Shown here in pieces: positions 49,766 to 58,748 of a DNA stretch of 64,000 nt. The translations under genes were made by a program, and so were the position numbers. A model generated the notes under the pieces. The model made no database searches. It worked only from the letters and a program-made list of their open reading frames with translations, and was not told the DNA's origin. Source of the stretch: Clavibacter sp. B3I6 (lineage in GTDB: Bacteria > Actinomycetota > Actinomycetes > Actinomycetales > Microbacteriaceae). Position 1 is the first letter of the stretch; each line of letters starts with the position of its first letter. The stretch covers positions 2,604,001 to 2,668,000 of the forward strand of contig NZ_JAUSYL010000001.1 of NCBI RefSeq assembly GCF_030816895.1, written 5' to 3'.

Positions 49766-52700
49766 GTGATCCCACGCTCCCCGCGGCTCCGCACGGAGTC
49801 CGCCCGCGCCGCATCGCTGCGCAGGGCGACGGCCTCCGTCGCCGCCACCGCCCTCGTGGCCGCCGGTCTCGTGACCCTCGGAGCCGGAGGTGCCCTGGCG
49901 GCCCCCGCCCCGACCGTCGCGACGCAGGCGTCCGATCTGAAGGACGGCCGCTACATCGTGACCCTCGCCGACGAGGCCGCCGCGACCTACCAGGGCGGCG
50001 TCTCCGGGCTCGCCGCGACGCAGGCGCGCTCGGGCGCGCAGCTCGACGCCGAGGCCGCCCCGGTCGTCGAGTACACCGACTACCTGAAGCAGCAGCAGGA
50101 GGAGGTCGCCGCCAGCGTCGGCGCCGACATCTCCTACTCGTACTCCCTCACGGTCAACGGGTTCTCCGCCGACCTCACCGCCGCGCAGGCCGCGAAGCTG
50201 TCGACCGACCGCGCCGTCGCGAGCGTCGAGCCCGACCGGATCTACCACCCCACCTCGACCCCGGCCGCGGACTTCCTCGGCCTCACGGGACCCGACGGGG
50301 TCTGGGCGAAGACGGGCGGCCAGGAGAAGGCCGGCGAGGGCGCCGTCATCGGCGTCATCGACACCGGCATCGCGCCCGAGAACCCGTCCTTCGCGGGGGA
50401 GCCGCTCGGCCGCGCCAAGGGGTCCGAGCCGTACCGGCAGGGCACGACCATCCGCTACGACAAGGGCGACGGCACGCAGTTCACCGGCCTCTGCCAGAGC
50501 GGCCCGCAGTTCACGGCAGCCGACTGCTCCACGAAGATCGTCGGCGCGCGCTACTACGTCGACGGCTTCGGCAAGCGCAACATCGGCACGGCGAAGACGG
50601 GCGAGTACCTCTCCCCGCGCGACGGCGACGGCCACGGCTCGCACACCGCGTCCACCGCGGCCGGCAACGCCGGCGTGACCGCGACCATCGGCGGCAACGA
50701 CCTCGGCGAGATCTCGGGCGTCGCGCCCGCGTCGAAGATCTCGTCGTACAAGGTCTGCTGGTCCGGACCCGACCCCGCGTCGCAGGACGACGACGGCTGC
50801 GCGGGCGCGGACCTCGTCGCCGCCATCGAGCAGGCGACCGCGGACGGCGTCGACGTCATCAACTACTCCATCGGCGGCGGATCCGCGGCGACCACGGTCT
50901 CCGCGACCGACGTCGCGTTCCTCGGCGCCGCCGCGGCCGGCATCTTCGTGTCCGCCTCGGCGGGCAACTCCGGCCCCGGCGCCTCGACGCTCGACAACGC
51001 CTCGCCGTGGATCACCACGGTCGGCGCGAGCACGGTCGCGGGCAACTTCCAGGCGACGGCGCAGCTCGGGAACGGCACGGCCTTCGCGGGCGCGTCGATC
51101 ACCGTCACCGAGCCCGTCTCGGGCGCCTTCGTCACGGCGGCCTCCGTCGCCGCGGCCGGCGCCACCACGCCGGCGCTCTGCGGCCCCGGATCCCTCGACC
51201 CGGCGAAGGCCGCGGGGAAGATCATCCTGTGCGAGCGCGGCACGTTCGACCGCGTCGCCAAGTCGGCTGAGGTCGCACGCGCCGGCGGCATCGGCATGGT
51301 GCTCGTGAACCCGACCCCCAACTCGACGGACTCCGACACCCACGCGGTGCCGACGGTCCACCTCGACGCGGACGCGTACGCGGCGGTGTCGGCCTACGCG
51401 GCCACGCCGGGCGCGACCGTCACCCTCGTGCCCGACAACACCACGGGCATCGAGGAGCCGACGCCCCAGGTCGCCGGCTTCAGCTCGCGCGGCCCGGTCC
51501 TCGCGGACGGCAGCGACATCCTGAAGCCCGACGTCACGGCGCCCGGCGTCGCGATCATCGCGGCGACCAACAACCCGAAGGGCGGCGAGCCGACCTACGG
51601 CCTCCTGTCCGGCACGTCGATGGCCGCCCCGCACGTCGCCGGCCTCGCGCTCCTCTACCTCGGCGAGCACCCGAAGGCGCCCGTCTCGGAGATCAAGTCC
51701 GCGCTCATGACGACCGCCTACGACACGGTGGACGGCGACGGCCAGCCCGTCACCGACCCGTTCACGCAGGGCGCGGGTCACGTCGACCCGACGCGCTACC
51801 TGTCGCCCGGCCTGCTGTACCTGAACGACCTCGACGACTGGCTCGGCTACGTCGCCGGCGTCGGGTACGACAGCGGCGCCGACCCGGTCGACCCCTCCGA
51901 GCTCAACCTGGCGAGCATCGCGATCGGCACCCTCACGGGTGCCGAGACCGTGACGCGCGAGGTCACCTCCACGGGCCCCGGCACGTACACGGCGTCGATC
52001 CAGGGCCTCGAGGGCGTGCGCACCGACGTCACGCCGAAGACGCTCGAGTTCACAGCCGCCGGCCAGACCAAGTCGTTCGAGGTGTCGTTCACGCGCACCA
52101 CGGCGACGGTCGACGAGTACGCCACCGGATCGCTCACCTGGACGGGCGGCGGCACGACCGTGCGCAGCCCGATCGCGGTGAACCCCGTCAGCATCGCGGC
52201 CCCGGCCGAGGTGCGCGGCGAGGGCACCGACGGATCCGTCGACGTCACCGTCACGCCCGGCACCACCGGCCCGATCGACCTCACGGCCGAGGGACTGACC
52301 GCCGGTCGCGCGTTCCCGGACCCGGACGACGCCGCGTCGCCGTCCACCGGATCGGGCGCCGCCAAGGAGTCCTTCCAGTACCGCACGACGGTGCCGGAGG
52401 GCCAGCTGGCCACGCGGATCGACCTCGACGCGGACGACGACGCCGCCGACCTCGACCTGTCGGTCTTCCGGCTCGAGGACGGGGAGCCCGTCGAGCAGTT
52501 CGACTCGGCGACCGCCTCGGCCGACGAGTCCGTGACCATCGACACCCCGGTCGCCGGCGACTACGTCGTCCAGGTGTCGATCTTCTCGATCCCGAAGGGC
52601 CAGCGCACCGAGGAGTTCACGGTCACGCAGTTCGACCTCTCCGCGACGACGGACGAGGGCGCCTTCACGGTGACCCCCGACCCGATCGACGCGACGCAGA

Positions 52701-53377
52701 GCCGTCCGGTCACCTACACCGCCTCGTGGAGCGGCCTCGCTCCCGAGACGGCGTACCTCGGCCGCGTCGCCTACGCGGGCAGCGAGGCCACGACGTACGT
52801 GCGCGTCGAGTCCGGCGCGGCGCCGGCCCCGGAGGCCACCGCGCCTCCCGTCATCACCGGCACCCCCGCCGTCGGGCAGACGCTCACCGCGTCGACCGGC
52901 GAGTGGGACGCCGAGGGCCTCACGTTCTCGTACGCCTGGTACGCGGACGGGAAGCCCCTCGCCGGGCAGACGCGGGCGACCCTCCGGGTCTCGCCCCCGG
53001 TCGCCGGCAAGGAGATCACGGTGGTCGTCACCGCGACGCGCGCCGACGGCGCCACGGGCACCGCGACCAGCGCGGGCGTCCGGGTGAAGCAGGCCAGCAC
53101 GATCACGGTGGGCCTCACTCCGTCCGTCCTGACGAGCACGCAGAAGGCCGTCGTCACCGTGAAGGTCGACAGCCCGGCCGCCGCGGCGCCCACCGGCACC
53201 GTCACCGTGACGGTCGGCTCGGACGCGTACGAGGTGGCGCTCGACGCGGCCGGCACCGGCCGCGTGGAGCTCCCGGCGTACGCGAAGGGCCGCTACGCGG
53301 TCGTCGCGACCTACCCGGGCGACGACGCGAACACGGCGGGGACCAGCTCGCCGAAGTACCTCGTCGTGAGCCGCTGA
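49766..53377 (+). CDS. Secreted subtilisin-like serine protease (S8 family) 2
   Basis: 1203 residues. It has the same plan as subtilase 1: signal peptide (about 1-45), I9 propeptide, and S8 domain with Asp199 (VIDTGIAPE), His290 (GHGSHTAS) and Ser618 (SGTSMAAPH). A PA domain is inserted and a fibronectin-III-like region follows. It is longer by two Ig-like domains at the C-terminus (about residues 1025-1203, with GTPAVGQTLTASTGEWDAEG and the later GTVTVTVGSDAYEVALDAAG). No sortase motif is present, so it is released or loosely wall-bound. The GTG at 49766 is 7 nt after GAAGGA; a GTG two codons earlier is too close to that site. Confidence 0.93.
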   Translation: MIPRSPRLRTESARAASLRRATASVAATALVAAGLVTLGAGGALAAPAPTVATQASDLKDGRYIVTLADEAAATYQGGVSGLAATQARSGAQLDAEAAPVVEYTDYLKQQQEEVAASVGADISYSYSLTVNGFSADLTAAQAAKLSTDRAVASVEPDRIYHPTSTPAADFLGLTGPDGVWAKTGGQEKAGEGAVIGVIDTGIAPENPSFAGEPLGRAKGSEPYRQGTTIRYDKGDGTQFTGLCQSGPQFTAADCSTKIVGARYYVDGFGKRNIGTAKTGEYLSPRDGDGHGSHTASTAAGNAGVTATIGGNDLGEISGVAPASKISSYKVCWSGPDPASQDDDGCAGADLVAAIEQATADGVDVINYSIGGGSAATTVSATDVAFLGAAAAGIFVSASAGNSGPGASTLDNASPWITTVGASTVAGNFQATAQLGNGTAFAGASITVTEPVSGAFVTAASVAAAGATTPALCGPGSLDPAKAAGKIILCERGTFDRVAKSAEVARAGGIGMVLVNPTPNSTDSDTHAVPTVHLDADAYAAVSAYAATPGATVTLVPDNTTGIEEPTPQVAGFSSRGPVLADGSDILKPDVTAPGVAIIAATNNPKGGEPTYGLLSGTSMAAPHVAGLALLYLGEHPKAPVSEIKSALMTTAYDTVDGDGQPVTDPFTQGAGHVDPTRYLSPGLLYLNDLDDWLGYVAGVGYDSGADPVDPSELNLASIAIGTLTGAETVTREVTSTGPGTYTASIQGLEGVRTDVTPKTLEFTAAGQTKSFEVSFTRTTATVDEYATGSLTWTGGGTTVRSPIAVNPVSIAAPAEVRGEGTDGSVDVTVTPGTTGPIDLTAEGLTAGRAFPDPDDAASPSTGSGAAKESFQYRTTVPEGQLATRIDLDADDDAADLDLSVFRLEDGEPVEQFDSATASADESVTIDTPVAGDYVVQVSIFSIPKGQRTEEFTVTQFDLSATTDEGAFTVTPDPIDATQSRPVTYTASWSGLAPETAYLGRVAYAGSEATTYVRVESGAAPAPEATAPPVITGTPAVGQTLTASTGEWDAEGLTFSYAWYADGKPLAGQTRATLRVSPPVAGKEITVVVTATRADGATGTATSAGVRVKQASTITVGLTPSVLTSTQKAVVTVKVDSPAAAAPTGTVTVTVGSDAYEVALDAAGTGRVELPAYAKGRYAVVATYPGDDANTAGTSSPKYLVVSR

Positions 53378-53404
53378 CCCGGCTGACGCAGGGGATCGAC
53401 CGCG

Positions 53405-53436
53405 GAGGGGCGGGTGCCGGAAGGCGCCCGCCCCTC
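53405..53436 (+). terminator. Terminator after subtilase 2
   Basis: GAGGGGCGGGTGCC paired with GGCGCCCGCCCCTC (one G-T pair). It is nearly the same as the terminator after subtilase 1. Confidence 0.82.
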
Positions 53437-53475
53437 TCGGCGTCCGGGTCCGTTGCGTGGGGAAATGCCCGGCGC

Positions 53476-53481
53476 TACCAT
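53476..53481 (+). promoter_or_regulatory. -10 box for the leaderless DrrA-type gene
   Basis: TACCAT, 5 nt before the ATG at 53487. Confidence 0.45.
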
Positions 53482-53486
53482 GCGCC

Positions 53487-54542
53487 ATGGCCGTCATCGA
53501 AGCCGAGGGGCTCGTCAAGACCTACCACCCGCGCGGGGCGCCGCCGGTGCACGCCCTCGCGGGCCTCGACCTCGACGTGCCCGAGGGCACCGTCCTCGGG
53601 CTGCTCGGACCGAACGGCGCCGGGAAGACCACCGCCGTGAAGGTCCTCACCACGCTCGTGGCGCCGCACTCCGGCACCGCCCGGGTCGACGGCGTCGACG
53701 TGCTCGCCCGCCCCGCCGAGGTGCGCGCGATGATCGGCGTCTCCGGCCAGTACGCCGCCGTCGACGAGAACCTCACCGCGTTCGAGAACCTGGACATGGT
53801 GGGTCGCCTGTACCACCTCGGTCGCCGCGCCTCCCGGGCGCGGGCCGACGAGCTGATCGGCACGTTCGGCCTGACCGAGGCGCGCGACCGCGCCGTCAAG
53901 GGGTTCTCGGGCGGCATGCGGCGGCGCATCGACCTGGCCGGCGCGCTCGTCGCCCGGCCCCGCGTGCTGTTCCTCGACGAGCCGACCACGGGCCTCGACC
54001 CGCGCAGCCGCCTCGGCCTCTGGGACGTGATCACCCAGCTCGTCACCGAGGGCACGACCGTGCTGCTCACCACGCAGTACCTGGAGGAGGCGGACCGCCT
54101 GGCCGACGACATCGCGGTGATCGACGGCGGCACCGTCATCGCGCGCGGCACCGCGGACGAGCTGAAGAGCTCCATCGGCGGGCACCGGGTGGAGGTCGCG
54201 CTGGTGCGCGACGCGGACGGGCCCACCGTGCGCGGGATCCTCGAGCGCGCGGGCACGACCATCCCCGCGGTGTCCTCCGACGGCCGCACCCTCTCCGTAC
54301 AGGTCGACGACGGCCCGCGCGCGCTCGCCGCGGTGGTCGGCGAGCTGACGGCGGCGGGCATCGAGCTGCACGACGCGGGCATGCGACGGCCGACCCTCGA
54401 CGACGTGTTCCTCCGGCTCACCGGGCATGCGACGGCCGGGAACGAGGAGGACGGGGACGGGGGCGCGACGGGAGCCGGCGGATCCGATCCCGCGGCCGTG
54501 CACCGCGCCGCCGGCCGCGCGCAGGGGTCGGACGCGGCATGA
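53487..54542 (+). CDS. DrrA-type ABC transporter ATPase
   Basis: 351 residues. Walker A is GPNGAGKTTAVKVL, the signature is FSGGMRRRIDLAGAL, Walker B is VLFLDEPTTGLDP and the H-region is LLTTQYLEEADRLAD, which is the daunorubicin-resistance (DRI) subfamily pattern. After the ATPase (to about residue 230) comes the DrrA regulatory domain and a low-complexity acidic tail. With the next gene it forms an ABC-2 exporter for a hydrophobic compound; the substrate is unknown. The ATG lies 5 nt after a TACCAT box. The stop overlaps the permease start by 4 nt. Confidence 0.9.
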   Translation: MAVIEAEGLVKTYHPRGAPPVHALAGLDLDVPEGTVLGLLGPNGAGKTTAVKVLTTLVAPHSGTARVDGVDVLARPAEVRAMIGVSGQYAAVDENLTAFENLDMVGRLYHLGRRASRARADELIGTFGLTEARDRAVKGFSGGMRRRIDLAGALVARPRVLFLDEPTTGLDPRSRLGLWDVITQLVTEGTTVLLTTQYLEEADRLADDIAVIDGGTVIARGTADELKSSIGGHRVEVALVRDADGPTVRGILERAGTTIPAVSSDGRTLSVQVDDGPRALAAVVGELTAAGIELHDAGMRRPTLDDVFLRLTGHATAGNEEDGDGGATGAGGSDPAAVHRAAGRAQGSDAA

Positions 54543-55393
54543 CCGCCGTGGAGGGCCGCAGGGCCGCCCGCGCGCCGCGTCCCGAGCCGCGCGCCACGTT
54601 CGGCACGTGGCTCGAGGACGGGTGGATCGCCACGCGTCGGAACCTCATCAAGATCAAGCGGCTGCCGGACATCCTCGTCTTCACGCTGATCCAGCCGATC
54701 ATGTTCGTGCTGCTGTTCAGCTTCGTCTACGCGGGCGCCATCGACATCCCGGGCAGCGACTACAAGGAGTTCATCATGGCGGGCATCTTCGCCCAGACCG
54801 TGGTCTTCGGCTCCACCTACTCGGGCTCGGCGATGGCGAACGACCTGAAGGACGGGATCATCGACCGCTTCCGCACCCTGCCGATGAGCCCGTCGGCGGT
54901 GCTCGTGGGGCGCACGAACGGCGACCTGCTCATCAACGTGTTCTCCATGGTCGTGATGCTCGCCACCGGGCTCGTCGTCGGCTGGCGCGTGCGCTCGAGC
55001 CTCGTCGAGGCCCTCGCGGGCGTCGCGCTCCTGCTGCTGTTCGCCTACGCCCTGTCCTGGGTGATGGCGCTGCTCGGCATGAGCGTGCGGAGCCCGGAGG
55101 TGATCAACAACGCGTCGTTCCTCGTGCTGTTCCCGCTGACCTTCATCAGCAACGCCTTCGTGCCGAGCGACACGCTGCCGACGCCGCTGCGGGTGTTCGC
55201 CGAGTACAACCCCGTGTCGTCGGTGGTGCTCGCCGCGCGGCAGCTGTTCGGGAACGTGCCGCCGGGCGCGCCGGAGCCGGACGCGTGGACGCTGCAGCAC
55301 CCGATCGTGACGACGCTCGCGTGGGCGGCGGTGCTCCTCGTCGTCGCGGTGCCGCTCGCCGTGCGGAAGTACCGGACGATCAGCACGCGCTGA
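54539..55393 (+). CDS. DrrB-type ABC-2 permease
   Basis: 284 residues with six membrane helices. The amphipathic interface helix (DGWIATRRNLIKIKRLPDIL) precedes TM1 (TLIQPIMFVLLFSFVYAG). DGIIDRFRTLPMSPSAVLVG and the re-entrant LTFISNAFVPSDTLP are ABC-2 hallmarks. It is the membrane half of the exporter. The ATG overlaps the ATPase stop (ATGA). Convergent with purU. Confidence 0.9.
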   Translation: MTAVEGRRAARAPRPEPRATFGTWLEDGWIATRRNLIKIKRLPDILVFTLIQPIMFVLLFSFVYAGAIDIPGSDYKEFIMAGIFAQTVVFGSTYSGSAMANDLKDGIIDRFRTLPMSPSAVLVGRTNGDLLINVFSMVVMLATGLVVGWRVRSSLVEALAGVALLLLFAYALSWVMALLGMSVRSPEVINNASFLVLFPLTFISNAFVPSDTLPTPLRVFAEYNPVSSVVLAARQLFGNVPPGAPEPDAWTLQHPIVTTLAWAAVLLVVAVPLAVRKYRTISTR

Positions 55394-55427
55394 CGGCGGG
55401 CGGTCCGGCGTCGGCGTCGGCGTCGCG

Positions 55428-56300
55428 TCAGCGGAAGATGATCGTCCGCGCCCCGTCGAGCAGCACGCGGTGCTCCGCGAACCAGCGCACGGCCTGCGTG
55501 AGCGTGCGCGACTCCTCGTCCTGGCCGATGGCCATGAGCTCGCGGGCGCTCCGCGAGTGGTCCACCCGCACGACGTTCTGCTCCACGATGGGGCCCTCGT
55601 CGAGGTCGCTCGTGACGAAGTGGGCGGTCGCGCCGATGAGCTTCACTCCGCGCGCGTGCGCCTGCTTGTACGGGTTCGCGCCCTTGAAGCCGGGCAGGAA
55701 CGAGTGGTGGATGTTGATGATCCGACCGCTGAGCGCCGCGCACAGCCCGGGGGAGAGGATCTGCATGTAGCGGGCGAGCACCACCAGCTCGATGTCGTGC
55801 TCCTCGACCGCGCGCATCACGCGCGCCTCGAACGCGGCCTTGGACTCCTCGTCGGTGACGGGCACGTGCTCGAACGGCACGCCGTAGAAGCCCGCGAGGT
55901 CGGCGAGGCGCCCGTGGTTGCTGAGCACCAGCGGGATCTCGACGGGCAGCTGGCCCGCGCGCTGCCGGAAGAGCAGGTCGTTCACGCAGTGCTCGGCGGT
56001 GGATCCGAGCACCAGCGTGCGGAGCGGCCGGCCCACCTCGTCGAGGTGCCACGTCGCGTCGTAGCGCTGCACCACCGCGGCGAGCGCGGCGGCCAGCCGG
56101 TCGTCGTCGGCGGCGGTCTGGATCTGGAGGCGCATGAAGAACCGGCCCGTGTCGGCGCTCGAGAACTGCTGCGACTCGGTGATGTCGCCGCCCGCCTCGA
56201 CGATGGCGCCGGCGATGGCGTGGACGATGCCGGGACGGTCGTCGCAGGAGAAGCTGAGGACGCGGTGCGGGGCGCGCGCCCGGGTGGCCTGGTCGGTCAT
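55428..56300 (-). CDS. purU: Formyltetrahydrofolate deformylase
   Basis: 290 residues: an N-terminal ACT domain (about 12-90, FSCDDRPGIVHAIAGAIVEA) followed by a formyltransferase-fold domain. The catalytic segments are VLSNHGRLADLAGFYGVPF, INIHHSFLPGFKGANPYKQ and ATAHFVTSDLDEGPIVEQ. It hydrolyses 10-formyl-THF to formate and THF, balancing the folate pool used by purN and purH elsewhere in this window. The ATG at 56300 has TAGCCT 6 nt upstream, suggesting a leaderless mRNA. Confidence 0.95.
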   Translation of the reverse strand: MTDQATRARAPHRVLSFSCDDRPGIVHAIAGAIVEAGGDITESQQFSSADTGRFFMRLQIQTAADDDRLAAALAAVVQRYDATWHLDEVGRPLRTLVLGSTAEHCVNDLLFRQRAGQLPVEIPLVLSNHGRLADLAGFYGVPFEHVPVTDEESKAAFEARVMRAVEEHDIELVVLARYMQILSPGLCAALSGRIINIHHSFLPGFKGANPYKQAHARGVKLIGATAHFVTSDLDEGPIVEQNVVRVDHSRSARELMAIGQDEESRTLTQAVRWFAEHRVLLDGARTIIFR

Positions 56301-56306
56301 CCGTCT

Positions 56307-56312
56307 AGGCTA
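56307..56312 (-). promoter_or_regulatory. -10 box for leaderless purU mRNA
   Basis: TAGCCT on the minus strand, 6 nt before the ATG at 56300. Confidence 0.55.
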
Positions 56313-56378
56313 TTGCCTGGCTGCGCGGATCCCGCCGGCCCCGGGAGCTCTCCCGCCGTCGACGTCCTGTGGGTCTCC

Positions 56379-57689
56379 ATGACGAACACCTCCCCCATCT
56401 TCCTGCCCGATCCCGACCGCGCCGCGCACGCCGGCCGGCGGTCCCCGGCGCCCCCGCACGACCCCGCCGACCCGGCGTTCCGGTTCCCGTGGGTCGGCAT
56501 CCTCACGCTCGCGGCGTGCGTCTTCCTCAGCGTGACGAGCGAGATGCTGCCCACCGGCCTCCTCAGCGAGATGAGCGGCGACCTCGGCGTGGAGGAGTCG
56601 CGCGTCGGCCTCCTCGTCTCGGTGTTCGCGGTCGCCGTGGTGGTCTCGAGCGCGCCGCTCGCGGCCCTCACCCGCCGGGTGCCGCGGCACGCGCTGCTGC
56701 TCGCGGTGCTCGCCGTCTTCGCGACGAGCAACCTCCTCACGGCGCTCGCGCCCACGTTCGAGCTCGTCGTCGCGACGCGCGTGCTCGGCGGACTCGCGCA
56801 CGGCCTGTTCTGGGCGGTCGTCGGCGCGTACTCGGCGCACCTCGTGCCGCCCGCGCTCATCGGCCGGGCCGTCGCGCTGACGGTCGGCGGCGGCAGCCTG
56901 GCGTTCGTCCTCGGGGTGCCGCTCGGCACCGCGGCCGGGCAGGCCCTCGGCTGGCGGGCGGCGTTCGCGGGGATCGGCGTGCTCACCCTGCTCGGGATCC
57001 TGCTCACCTGGCGATTCCTGCCGGCGGTCGGTCGGCCCGAGCGGGAGGCGCCCGCGGACGCACCGGCGGGTGCGCGCCTCGGGATGCGGCAGCGCATGGC
57101 CGGGCAGGGCGTCGGCGGCGTGCTGTTCGTGTGCCTCACGGCGATGGTCATCATGATCGGCCAGTACGGCTTCTACACGTACGTCGACCCGTTCGTCACG
57201 CGCGTGATGGGGATCCCGGAGCAGCAGCTGAGCGCCATGCTCTTCGGCTACGGGATCGCGGGCGCCGGAGGGCTCCTGCTCGCCGGCACCGTGTTCTCCA
57301 GCCGCCCTCAGCTCGGCGTGCTCGCCGGCCTCGCGGCCGCGGCGCTCGGGGTCACCGCCCTCGCGCTCGTGCCGGGCCTCTGGGCCGTCGCGATCCCCGG
57401 CTTCCTCCTCTGGGGCCTCGCGTTCGGCGCGATCCCGTCCCTGCTCCAGACGCGCATGCTGCACGCGGCGCACCCGTCCTTCCGCGACACCGCGAGCTCC
57501 TTCTACACGACGGCCTTCAACGTCGGGATCGGCGGCGGGGCGCTCGCGGGCGGCGCGCTCCTCGACGGACTCGGCATCGCGTCGCTCCCGGGGGCGTTCC
57601 TCCTGGTGATGGCGGTCTCGCTCGTGCTCGTGGTCGGATCCGCGGGCCGGGCCGCCCGCGGTCGCGCCGTCGCGCGCGCCGACGGCTGA
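56379..57689 (+). CDS. MFS transporter, DHA1 (drug:H+ antiporter) type
   Basis: 436 residues with twelve probable helices after a 38-residue soluble N-terminus. TM1 is LTLAACVFLSVTSEMLPTGL. The motif A loop is divergent (AALTRRVPRHA), and motif C (GGGSLAFVLGVPLGTAAGQ) is of the 12-helix exporter type seen in AraJ/PbuE-like proteins. The substrate is unknown; purU upstream is divergent. The ATG at 56379 has no clear ribosome site, so the start is moderately sure. Confidence 0.85.
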   Translation: MTNTSPIFLPDPDRAAHAGRRSPAPPHDPADPAFRFPWVGILTLAACVFLSVTSEMLPTGLLSEMSGDLGVEESRVGLLVSVFAVAVVVSSAPLAALTRRVPRHALLLAVLAVFATSNLLTALAPTFELVVATRVLGGLAHGLFWAVVGAYSAHLVPPALIGRAVALTVGGGSLAFVLGVPLGTAAGQALGWRAAFAGIGVLTLLGILLTWRFLPAVGRPEREAPADAPAGARLGMRQRMAGQGVGGVLFVCLTAMVIMIGQYGFYTYVDPFVTRVMGIPEQQLSAMLFGYGIAGAGGLLLAGTVFSSRPQLGVLAGLAAAALGVTALALVPGLWAVAIPGFLLWGLAFGAIPSLLQTRMLHAAHPSFRDTASSFYTTAFNVGIGGGALAGGALLDGLGIASLPGAFLLVMAVSLVLVVGSAGRAARGRAVARADG

Positions 57690-57736
57690 CGGGCCGCCGG
57701 CCGTCTCCCCCCGCCCGCCTGCGGGAGGATGGATCC

Positions 57737-58657
57737 GTGACCACGACCCCCGCGCCCCTCGGCCTCCTCCTCGACGTCGACGGCCCCATCGCCAGCCCGA
57801 TCACCCGCACCCTCGCCATCCCCAGCATCGCCGCCGACCTCGTGGAGCTCGCCGCCGCCGGCGTCCCGATCGTGTTCAACACGGGCCGCTCGGACGCCTT
57901 CATCCGCGCCCAGGTCGTCGGCCCGCTGATCGACGCGGGCCTGCCCGAGGGCGCGCGCGTGCACGCGGTGTGCGAGAAGGGCGCGTCGTGGTTCTCGATC
58001 ACGCCCGCGGGCGCGGGGGAGGTGCACGTCGACCGGACGCTCGCGCTGCCGGAGGCGTTCATGCGCGACATGGAGCGGCTCGTCGCCGAGCGGTTCGCCG
58101 ACTGGATGTTCTTCGACACCACGAAGCTCGCGATGGTCTCGCTCGAGCAGCTCACGAGCGTCGCGTCCGCCGACTACCTCGCGGTCCAGCCGGACCTCGA
58201 CGCGCGCGCGGTCGAGATGCTCACGGCGCACGGGCTGGGCTCGGTGCTCGAGGGCGTCGAGGTGCCCGACGCCGAGGGGCGCGTGCAGGTGCGGGTCGAC
58301 CCGACGATCATCTCGACCGACGTCGAGTCCGTCCGCCTCGGCAAGGACCTCGGTGCCGCCCGCGCCCTCGAGCTCCTCGCCGACAGCGGACCGCTCCCCG
58401 TGCGTTGGCGCACGGTCGGCGACTCGCGCACCGACTACGCGATGGCGGGCTGGCTGCACGAGAACGGGCACGAGGTCGCGCACGTCGACGTGCGCCCGGC
58501 CGACGGCATCCCCGCGACGCCGTACCCCGTGCTCACAGCGGGCGACCTGATCCACGACGAGGCCGGCGCCGCCCTGCTCGCGCACTGGGTGCGCATGATC
58601 CGCGGCGAGGAGGCCGACGACTCCGCGTTCCTCGCCCCGGCGCGTCCCGCGAGCTGA
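57737..58657 (+). CDS. HAD superfamily hydrolase (sugar-phosphatase-like)
   Basis: 306 residues from the GTG at 57737. HAD motif I is LLLDVDGPIASP (nucleophile Asp in DVDG), motif II is VFNTGRSDAF, the conserved Lys is in VRLGKDLGAARALE and motif IV is VGDSRTDYAMAGWL. This resembles the sucrose/trehalose-phosphatase-like class with a cap between motifs II and III (about residues 60-215). The substrate is unknown. GGGAGG lies about 9 nt upstream and GAGGAT 6 nt upstream, so either a short leader or a leaderless start is possible. Confidence 0.82.
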   Translation: MTTTPAPLGLLLDVDGPIASPITRTLAIPSIAADLVELAAAGVPIVFNTGRSDAFIRAQVVGPLIDAGLPEGARVHAVCEKGASWFSITPAGAGEVHVDRTLALPEAFMRDMERLVAERFADWMFFDTTKLAMVSLEQLTSVASADYLAVQPDLDARAVEMLTAHGLGSVLEGVEVPDAEGRVQVRVDPTIISTDVESVRLGKDLGAARALELLADSGPLPVRWRTVGDSRTDYAMAGWLHENGHEVAHVDVRPADGIPATPYPVLTAGDLIHDEAGAALLAHWVRMIRGEEADDSAFLAPARPAS

Positions 58658-58691
58658 TCGCCGGCGGACGCACCGGATCCGGATCCGCCCC

Positions 58692-58720
58692 TTCTCGGCG
58701 GCCGCCGTGAATGTTAGCCT
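58692..58720 (+). promoter_or_regulatory. mntH promoter
   Basis: -35 TTCTCG (58692-58697), a 17-nt spacer and -10 TAGCCT (58715-58720). The -10 lies inside the palindromic MntR box. Confidence 0.5.
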
Positions 58721-58729
58721 CGGCTAACA
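58712..58729. promoter_or_regulatory. Predicted MntR (DtxR-family) operator
   Basis: TGTTAGCC-TC-GGCTAACA, a perfect 8-2-8 palindrome of the DtxR/MntR type. It covers the mntH -10 box, and the regulator gene lies just beyond mntH. Confidence 0.8.
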
Positions 58730-58748
58730 CTTCGACGGAGAGGCCGCC

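Noticed and set aside
49418..53518. Open frame of over 1300 codons antisense to subtilase 2
   Set aside because: Its composition follows from the codon bias of the real gene, and it has no ribosome site or family resemblance.
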